From Narthecium ossifragum (lineage: Eukaryota; Streptophyta; Magnoliopsida; Dioscoreales; Nartheciaceae): a DNA stretch of 64,000 nt. Shown here in pieces: positions 56,883 through 64,000 of this stretch. The stretch covers positions 11,096,663 to 11,160,662 of the forward strand of contig OY986964.1 of assembly GCA_963920575.1 (NCBI GenBank), read 5' to 3'. The notes under the pieces were generated by a model. The model was given only the letters and a program-made list of their open reading frames with translations, did not search any database and was not told the origin of the DNA. Position numbers and translations under genes: made by a program. Every line of letters starts with the position of its first letter. Positions within the stretch are counted from its first letter, which is position 1.

Positions 56883-58644
56883 TGATGAGAATGCATAATG
56901 TCATATTTTTATCCCGCAATGCCTAACCTTCTGTGCTTATTTGATACCTAAATATACTCATTACTCTTATATTTTGGTTTAGGATGCAATTGGAGACCTT
57001 GAGTGCGAAACAAAGCCAAATGGACAATTCTAGACAGTTTTGACAGCAGTTTGTAATCTGAGCATAATTTCCCCATCCAAGCTCTGAATGGGATGATTCA
57101 AGATGCCATAGAACAGGAAGAAAGAGCTTTATGTACAACTTTCATGTTTTGAGTTTTAAGAGATTCTGGTTTATTGGATCAAGGAAATTGAAGCTAGAAG
57201 GTACGAAGAAGATTGCAAAGAAGATGGGTCAGTTTCAAAGATTAAACTATACCTACCCGGGAAGAACCAGATGACGGTCCATATATGATTGAAAAGCTCT
57301 AGAAGTCTAGTTTCTGGAGAAGTTTACGGTTCATGATTTGGACCTTCTTAGAGAAAGTTACAGTGCTTTTACTACAACCAGCGCAGGGCAGAATAGCAGA
57401 AGAAATATGCAGAAAATAAAAGATCGATCTTCTTTACATACAAGATCGATCCTTTATGCACCTAGAGATGAAAAAGACCCACGGTCGATCGTCACATCGA
57501 ATGCCGCATCTACCGTCAGCCTCTGTCAAAAATATACCTTCTCAAGGTCGATGCGATGATCGACCGCGAGCATGTACAAGAAATCTAAAATAAAGAGATC
57601 GATCTTCTTTACATAAGAGATCAATCTTAGTCAGGGCACAACCACAATCTGGGAAGAAAAGATCGATCTTCTACAATATAAAGATCGATCTTTGTGAACC
57701 GGCTTTACAGAATAAAGGGCTCAGATCTAATCCGAGGATGTGAAACTTATAGTCTATAAATAGGATTCTTTTTAGAGATTGTGGAGGGCGAATTCTGGAG
57801 ATTTTTGGCTGCTACTTTTTATTTCTTTGATATTTCTAGGGTTCTTCTGTCTTCTTTAAAGGATTATTCTTGATGGCCTTGCGTGGCTAAACCTTAATTT
57901 TTGGTCGAGGAAACTGAAACCTCGGAATCCATGAACTGTGAGATCTAATCTATTTTTATTGTTCATTTTATACTTTGGGTATTGAATGTTTTTCTGTGAT
58001 TATATTCATGATTGTCTTGTCTAATTACTAGGAGGCCTACTAGTTTATTATTCATTGCAATCTATTGCTAGATTGGATATCAAATCCGTAATTTTTTTAT
58101 CCCTCTAATCTGCGAAGCAACTAGGGTTTAATGATTTACTGCGTTTCAGAGATTGTTAGATCTTAGGAAGAATGTTCGACTAAATTAAATGCAACCGCTT
58201 GTGCTTGTGTTGTTTAGCTTCATCGATCTCCCTATTCTTAAGGCTGCTACTAGATTAAATCTGCAGCGCTTGTCTTAGGTTGTTTAGTAGTTATGGTTGA
58301 TTGGATCGCTTGTTTCTAATTAACTATGATTGAGGAGAGATTCGAATTTAATTCGAACGATGAATATTCGAGGTGTGAATTGATATATACTTGCATCAAT
58401 GATCAGTTATAAAGATTTCGATGGTGGATGTTGACTTAGACCAAGGTTTGTTCTCTTGATTAATTACGATTTTTCAATTTAGATTATTTCTTATTTCTTT
58501 TCGTTTTACTCAAAACCCTCCATCTTTGTTCACATAGCACAAAACTTAGGCTAGATACTCCTCGTGGGATCGACTTGTACTCACACTACTACATCTATTT
58601 TCAAGAGTATTGGTTTATTTTTGGTTGCTTGTGACAGCACATCA
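56883..58644 (+). repeat. Athila 3' LTR (1.76 kb)
   Basis: It starts TGATGAGAATGCATAATG and ends GCACATCA, matching the reversed solo LTR 7101-8623. TATA box TATAAATA at 57755-57762 follows AGATCTAATCCGAGGATG. The octamer array (57422-57690) lies upstream, with an embedded GTCGATC/GATCGACC stretch (57480-57570). The flank after it is ATACC. Confidence 0.85.
57422..57690 (+). promoter_or_regulatory. GATCGATC paired-octamer array in LTR U3
   Basis: Pairs start at 57422/57444, 57597/57619 and 57661/57683, each 22 bp apart. Between the first and second pairs lies a stretch of GTCGATC/GATCGACC palindromes. The last octamer ends 64 bp before the TATA box. Confidence 0.65.
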
Positions 58645-58649
58645 ATACC

Positions 58650-59250
58650 CTTCTCTAATTCCTCTCTCCATTATCCCCTTTAACCTTGCATCCACCCCTC
58701 GACACCGTCGCCCCCGCCCTCTTCTCATCTCCTCCTTCCTCCTCTAGACCCCGGAACCTGGGCCTTGCCGGGATCATCCCCCGGGCTCCAACCCTAGTCG
58801 GAACCAGCACCTTCCCCCGCTCCTCCAACCCTAATTGGAACCGGCACCGTCCCCCGCTCCTCTACTCCCTTCTCTAGACCCCACAACCACCGTGGCTTCG
58901 TCGGGATCCTCCTCGGGCTCCAACCCTCGTAGGAACATACGCACTCTCTGCTCAATACCATCACACCCGGCGTCTCCAACACTATCCACCATCAGATCCA
59001 AGGTCCCCTCACCACCGCCACCCTCCTCCGTCCATTCTCCGGCCACATCCGGAGACCAAGCACATCCATCCTCTCCTACCTCGCAGTTCGTCTCCTCCAC
59101 GAGCTCCAGAGCCGCCTCCTCTTAACTACGTCCCTTCTCCCTTGTCGACGAGGTCTCCCCTGACAAGTTCGCTGTCGTCGCCGCCCATCATCGTCGTCAT
59201 CGTCGGGGCCAGATCTCCACGCCACCGTCGACCTCCAGCGTGCATCATGG
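58650..59250 (+). repeat. GC-rich captured-gene-like repeat, copy 2
   Basis: It shares CTTCTCCCTTGTCGACGAGG..TCCCCTGACAAGTTCG with copy 1 (51470-51510). It shares a CCGG(A/C)GACCAAGCAC block with 34990-35020. It reads as Pro/Ser-rich protein on both strands; none is recognised. It also has an internal duplication (CCTCTAGACCCCGGAACC / TTCTCTAGACCCCACAACC). It is likely derived from a captured gene. Confidence 0.45.
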
Positions 59251-59279
59251 GATGCAAGAAGTGGCTGTCGGAATCCTCA

Positions 59280-60450
59280 TTGAAATGAGAAAAGAGAAAA
59301 GAGAAAAAAGAAAAGAGAAAAGAGAAAAGAGAAAACTGAAACAGACCTGCAGGCAGCCGCCATCGTTGCCTCCTATCGCCGCTCATCACCCCATTCACGA
59401 GAATGACTTCATCAAGAGTCCAAGCGGAGCTGCAGGAAGCGGCTGTCGGATTCAGCATTGAAAGGAGAAAAGAGAAAAGAGAAAAGAGAAAAGAGAAAAC
59501 TGAAAACTGAAAAGAGAAAACTGAAAACTGAAATGTATTGCATTCCACTAATCTTCATGAGTATTCTCTTTTGTCTTTTTCACTAATGTTCACGAATGAA
59601 TCTGTGTTGGCGGTACCGACGAGGGCGTCAGCACCATGATCCATGTTGGCGGCACTGACGAGGACCAAACATAGCGAAGAAAAAAGCGAAAAGAAAAAAC
59701 TGAATATTGTGCTAATATTGAACTGGACCAAACATAGCAAAGAGAAAAGAGAAAAGAGAAAAGAGAAAAGAGAAAACTGAATATGCAGTATTGAACTGAA
59801 ACAATAAACAATATACAAAACATAGCAAAGAGAAAAGAGAAAACTGAATATTGTGCCAATATTGAATTGGACCAATGAACAACATACACAACATAGCAAA
59901 GAACTCCCAACTTCACTTTTCTCTTTTTCATTTTTCTCTTGTCTCTTTTCTTTTTACTCTTTTCTTCTTCTATCCCCCGTCTATGCTGCCATTCTTGTCG
60001 ATCGGCCACCATAATCATTCCCTGATGTCCCTATTATTCCTCCTCTACTGATCTTAACCGACGACGAGCTTCCAACTTCACTTTTCTCTTTTCTCTTTTC
60101 TCCTTCGATCCCCCATCTCCGCCGCCATTCTTGTCGATCAACCACCAGAATCATTCGATGATGTCCCTACTATCCCTCCTAAATTGGTCTTGACCGATGA
60201 CGAGCTCCCAACTTTACTTTTCTCTTTTTTATTTTTCTCTTTTCTCTTTTTCTCTTTTATCTTTACTTTTCTCTCCTTCGATCCCCCGTCTTAGTCTCAA
60301 TTCTTGTCGATCAGCCACCACAACCATTCTCTGATGTCCCTACTATCTCTCATATACTGGTTTTAACCGACGATGAGCTCCCACCTTCACTTTTCTCTTT
60401 TCCATTTTTCTCTTCTCTTTTCTCTTTCCTCTTTCCTCTTTTCTCTTTTC
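59280..60450. repeat. Polypurine arrays facing polypyrimidine arrays
   Basis: GAGAAAAGAGAAAA runs occur at 59285-59335, 59460-59525, 59685-59700, 59738-59775 and 59826-59845. From ~59915 the strand bias flips to TTTTCTCTTTTCTC runs (59915-59965, 60080-60105, 60215-60265, 60390-60445). Spacers repeat: GAATATTGTGC(T/C)AATATTGAA in the left half, and a ~115-bp unit with CTTGTCGATC..CCACC..GATGTCCCTA three times in the right half. I see no supported gene. Confidence 0.7.
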
Positions 60451-60466
60451 TACTATTTAAACAACT

Positions 60467-60620
60467 GCTAGGAGGCAATGGGTTCCTTGAAGTAGCATTG
60501 AAGGTTTTAAGCCTTTGCATTGTTTCACCTTGCCAACAAATCCACCACCCAGCTTCAATCACAGAGACCATAAATCCCTTCACAAACCTCTCATGAGGAA
60601 TGATTGGTGTGTCCTCTCTT
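60467..60620 (-). pseudogene. Possible captured host exon, unrecognised
   Basis: The minus frame from ~60620 reads REDTPIIPHERFVKGFM, then VSVIEAGWWICWQGETMQRL and KTFNATSRNPLPPSSCLNS, after which simple repeat begins. The composition is that of a globular protein (Trp, Gly, balanced charge), unlike the neighbouring low-complexity frames. The frame is closed upstream by a stop near 60628. I do not recognise the family; it may be an exon carried by a DNA element. Confidence 0.4.
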
Positions 60621-60647
60621 GATCAGAGAAAATGGCCTCATCTACAC

Positions 60648-62285
60648 TGTGAGGACCCGTCCCTCTACTCCTGGGTCGACCGGCTGGGTCAGGCCCGTGG
60701 CTCGTTGGTTTGCTTCGCGTCGAGCGCGCGATCCGGTGGATCGTATTGTTTCTTGGACCGCAACGGCAATTTGGTAAATTACGCTTTGTTTGTGTTAGTG
60801 CTTGATTAGAATGGCTAGGTGGACCCGGGATCGGAAAATCTCAGCTCGAGCGCGCAGAAGCTTGCCTTTGGGGCAGCTGACGGCCCTTGAGCGATCGATC
60901 GCTCCTTGGAGCGATCGATCGGACTCGTGAGCGAGTCGGTGGGTTTTTGACCCGCTCGGATCGATCCGACTTGGTGTTGGATCGATCCAGCCTGTGTCGG
61001 ATCGATCCGACTTGGTGTTGGGATCAATCCGGGGCGCGAGCGATCGATCGCGCCTTAGAGCGATCGATCGGACTCGCGTCGGTGGCTTTTTCTGCTTCGC
61101 GAGGACGGCCGCCGTTGGCCGCCGCTCTCTCTTTTCAGAAGGGGAGGACTTTCCCTCCCCTCCTTCACCTTTTTCCCCCTTCCCCGGCTTTCCCCTTCCC
61201 CTTTTCCCTTCTTTTCTTCCTCTTCTCCTCCCCCTTCTTCTCCTTTCTTCTTCCTCCCCCTTCTTCTCCTTTCTTCTTCCTTCTTTCTTCTTCTCCCGCG
61301 GTTCTCTTCCCTTGTTTTTCCGGCAGCCACCTTCCCCTCTTCCGTTCTCCCTCCTCCGACCATCATTTTGGGTGTTCTAAGGCTCGTTGGATCTGTAACA
61401 GTGAGAGGAAGGCTCCTGGTGTGGTTTGGAGGCTTGTTGGTGACTGGTTGCGAGCGATCAGCCGAGGAAAGCGTTCTTCGGTAGGTTCTTCTACCTACTG
61501 TGTTCTTTAATGGGTTTCTTTAGATCTAGCCGTCGGATCTTGTTGATCTTTGTCTTGTTGGATTTCTCATGCCTAGTAGAATTTCTGATATGGGTTTTAT
61601 GATCTTTGGTTGTGATCTTAGTCGGTTTTATGCATGATTAAGCTCGGATTCTCTATTTTCTACTGTTCTTGAAGAACAGCCGGCTTGCGGCGAGTTTTTC
61701 GGCCGGCACGTATATGATCTTGGGTTGTGATGAACATGAGAGTTGTAGATCTTTGAATCTACTCTCTAACCCAATTGTTTGCTGGAGGGCTGCGTTGCAG
61801 CAATTAATTAGTATGTTAGTTTGATTAACAGTTTTGATTAGTGTTTTCCCGTTAATCCAACCGTTGGATGATTATGGATTTTGGATATATTGATCCTGGT
61901 ATGTACACCTACTAGTGGCTAAGTTGGATCTTAAATCCGACGTCGTTTGGACGTCGGATCGACGGGATCAATTAACCCCTAAATAGAGGCCTTGAGTGTT
62001 TTGAATATAATATTATATTTCGAAATATAATATTATATTGTTTACTGTTCATCATCGTTTTCGGGGTTGCTTCCCGTTGCAGGAGTCTGCGGTCGACGGT
62101 CATGTTACCGTCGTAATGCCGGGACCCGCTGCGGATCGGCTGGCAGCGGTCGGTAGTACCGCTGCAGCGATCCGGTTGGTTTATATGATGTTTGTCATAC
62201 TGTTGCATGCTTTACTTCTTATCTGTGTATGTTCATAGCATGCATTCCCTGTTGTGCATTAGTTGCATTGGTTAGGGCGTGGGTG
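60648..62285 (+). repeat. Family S LTR, second copy
   Basis: It starts TGTGAGGACCCGTCCCTC, as at 17673. It shares the GGCAATTTGGTAAATT, GGACCCGGGATCG and CATACTGTTGCATG ... GTGCATTAGTTGCAT blocks in order. It has a polypyrimidine tract at ~61140-61310 that the first copy lacks. The expected GGGGCGTGACA end was not found, so the right end is truncated or diverged near 62285. Confidence 0.75.
60893..61069 (+). promoter_or_regulatory. GATCGATC array in family S LTR, copy 2
   Basis: Octamers (one with a single change) start at 60893, 60913, 60959, 60980, 61000, 61022, 61042 and 61062. Steps within runs are 20-22 bp. The surrounding units differ from those in the first copy, yet the spacing is similar. 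Confidence 0.62.
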
Positions 62286-62647
62286 ATCTTTGGGTCGCCG
62301 TCTCAAGACTGGAAGCTCGGACTTAGCCCTAGGACCGGGGTTGGGTAGTTTGGACCTGGTTTGAATTGTGGTGTCCAGTCGATTCGATGATAGGCCTAGA
62401 TGACTGGTGCACTTATTGCTTGATGATTGTAGAGGTCGTGTCGGCCTTGAGTCGGATGCTGAGGTGTCGCCGGTGTCCCACTGTGCGGGCCCTGGGGTAG
62501 AGGAGTTGTCTACTCAGCGGTACCTTTTTCCCGCCTGCAGTGCCGTTCCCTACAGTTCTGTGTCGCTAGTGTTGTTCTTGATACTGAGTGCTGCTTGTGG
62601 GCTTCAGGGATACGCGGTGGAGTTATGGGACCCTGATGTCGCTCAAA
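62286..62647. other. GC-rich spacer, nothing recognised
   Basis: A plus frame (62407-62685) runs across it but has no recognisable motif. It may be diverged family S LTR or internal sequence. Confidence 0.35.
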
Positions 62648-62649
62648 TG

Positions 62650-64000
62650 TGTCATGCACAGCGGTTGCGGTGCAGTACAACATAAGAGAGGTCGAATCCC
62701 ACAGAGAGACAAGCAGGAAAGATCCAGAAACATAGATAACAATGAATTGAAAACAATCAATAGCGATGAAAGTTAAGAAAATAGATCGGAGATGTAATGG
62801 TAAGATAAAGTTAACAAAAGAAATCAGGATTTGAATGAGGCTAGGCTTCAGGAATCACTTCACTCGGATTTAGGTTCTTCTCTTCTCAATGGTTCATATG
62901 AAACTCAGTTAAGGGATTCACATCCCAATCACCTTAACTGGAAGATAAGAAATTATAAACCTAACAAAATATATAAATGTCTCTTCCTATGATTGGTTCT
63001 TCCTTTTTATAGTTCTGACTTCATCCAACCAAACTCAAGAATACACGATACCGGCCGTCACTACAGGCAACGCGCAGCAGAAGTTCATCGGAACAAAGCC
63101 CTAACTCTATCTAACCGGATCTCTAAGAATACACAATACCAACTCTCACAATCGGCAATGCATAGCAAAGATTCCTCGGGATAGAGCCCCAACCTTGTCT
63201 AACCATATCCCTAAGAATATACAATACCAGCTGTCACTACGGGCAATGCATAGCAAAGGTCTTGCAAGACTCGGTAGGAGAATCAAAAGAGAAGACTATG
63301 GGATTATAAGATCATGAAAGAAGCATGACTGGATTCATAATATTAATCATCCACATAGAAATCTAGAATCTGAAAATAATATTTGAAGATCCAATACATA
63401 GAAAAGAGTTTAACAATGAAGATTAAAAGCTATGAACCATTGTTGGAGAAGAAGCCCTAATCCTCGCTAGATCATCCGTCCGCCATGCCCGCGGATTACT
63501 CGGCCATGGATAGAGATTCCTTCATCTTCTTCCTCTTGAAAAAGTCCAGAAAAGAGCCTCCAAAAACGTCCAAGAAGTCCCCCTCAAACCCTAAAAAGAG
63601 TCCTATTTATAGCCCCAAAGTCTCTCCATCAACGGATTTAATCTAAACCGTTGATTTAATTCACTGGGAACGTCCGATCGATCCTCCTCGGGATGTTGGA
63701 TCGATCGGTGTCATTAAAATCTTCAACTTCTATGTACGCCCGAATCCGATCGATCGAACTATGGGCGCTGGATCGATCGGATGCGTAAAAATCCACCTTC
63801 TCTGGCTATTTTTGAGTCCGATCGATCCAACTATAAGTGCCGGATCGATCGGACCCCTTAAGATGGATGGATGGATCGATCGGACCATGTTCAGCCAAAA
63901 AATACATGTTCTGTCGTGATTCTGCATAGTTGGATCGATCCCACCAGGGGTGTCGGATCGATCCAACTTTCTAGCGTATTACTGTTCTGCCATCCAGACT
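62650..64000 (-). repeat. Athila-type LTR, runs off the window
   Basis: It starts TGTCATGCAC on plus and has the same order of blocks as 7101-8623 when read in the same direction: GTCGAATCCCAC, then AACCCTAAAAAGAGTCC, the TATA box (TATTTATA on plus, 63604-63611), AATCTAAACCGTTGATT, and the octamer array. A ~50-bp motif around ATACACAATACCA and GGCAATGCATAGCAAAG is repeated three times (63040-63260). The far end lies beyond 64000. Confidence 0.75.
63676..63963 (-). promoter_or_regulatory. GATCGATC paired-octamer array with perfect hairpins
   Basis: Octamer pairs start at 63676/63699, 63748/63771, 63820/63843 and 63933/63956, each exactly 23 bp apart, plus a single at 63874. Three pairs are perfect inverted repeats, for example GTTGGATCGATCC and GGATCGATCCAAC (13-bp arms). 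The array edge is 64 bp from the minus-strand TATA box. Confidence 0.72.

Larger units (their letters stand above)
52806..58644 (+). mobile_element. Athila-clade element, 5'-truncated
   Basis: It holds RT, RNase H, integrase, a 1.5-kb 3' UTR, a polypurine tract and the 3' LTR (56883-58644). 5' LTR, gag and protease are missing. Clade evidence: the RT and integrase motifs and the post-pol TTGGGGACAATG ... AAGTGTGGGGGAG block (~55535-55565). Pol has an internal deletion, stops and frameshifts. Confidence 0.85.

Noticed and set aside
59126..60018. Phe/Ser-rich frames (e.g. FSFLFSLFSFLFS) as membrane proteins
   Set aside because: They are translations of CTTTTCT simple repeats.
1..64000. tRNA, rRNA or snRNA genes
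   Set aside because: No cloverleaf or conserved rRNA blocks were noticed by eye. The only tRNA-like matches are retrotransposon primer-binding sites. A tRNAscan-SE/Infernal run would settle it.

Overview
This window looks like intergenic DNA from a large, repeat-rich flowering plant genome. The evidence is the set of mobile elements: Athila-type Ty3/gypsy retrotransposons, long-LTR elements primed by initiator tRNA-Met, an L1-type LINE fragment, and hAT, CACTA and Mutator-like (MULE) DNA transposons nested inside one another. I found no intact host gene, no rRNA and no tRNA gene. The species cannot be named from the sequence alone. All coordinates, spacings and repeat matches were worked out by eye.

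Layout. 1-3.6 kb: tail of an LTR, an L1-type endonuclease fragment, then AT-rich DNA and an old LTR-like fragment. 3.57-6.8 kb: an 818-bp hAT MITE sitting on the first bases of a 2.4-kb LTR ('family L'). 7.1-8.6 kb: a solo LTR with perfect 5-bp TSD. 9.4-13.4 kb: a non-autonomous family L element (LARD-1) that cuts through the integrase of a minus-strand Athila element (13.4-21.4 kb). That Athila carries a solo LTR of a different family ('family S', 17.67-19.59 kb) inside gag. A second minus-strand Athila remnant follows (21.4-23.96 kb), interrupted by a second non-autonomous family L element (LARD-2, 23.96-34.3 kb), whose 3' LTR is itself interrupted by an Athila-type LTR.

34.3-37.4 kb holds a candidate MULE-like unit and an AT-rich minisatellite. 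37.42-50.35 kb is a nested set of DNA transposons: a hAT (8-bp TSD) encloses a CACTA element, which encloses a 7.4-kb MULE (9-bp TSD), which encloses a solo LTR. The MULE carries a decayed MURA-type transposase and, on the opposite strand, a decayed two-exon GRF zinc-finger gene. From 50.35 to 58.6 kb come GC-rich captured-gene-like repeats, a reversed family L LTR piece and a decayed plus-strand Athila pol with its 3' LTR. The rest holds polypurine/polypyrimidine arrays, a possible captured exon, another family S LTR and an Athila-type LTR running off the end.

The most unusual signal is a set of GATCGATC octamer arrays. In four related LTRs the octamers come mostly in pairs about 22-23 bp apart (start to start), ending about 64 bp before the TATA box. 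An unrelated LTR family carries them at 21-22 bp spacing, also just upstream of its TATA box. Similar clusters lie in coding or leader parts of an Athila element. Several pairs form perfect hairpins. This may be a shared cis-regulatory or structural device of these retrotransposons.
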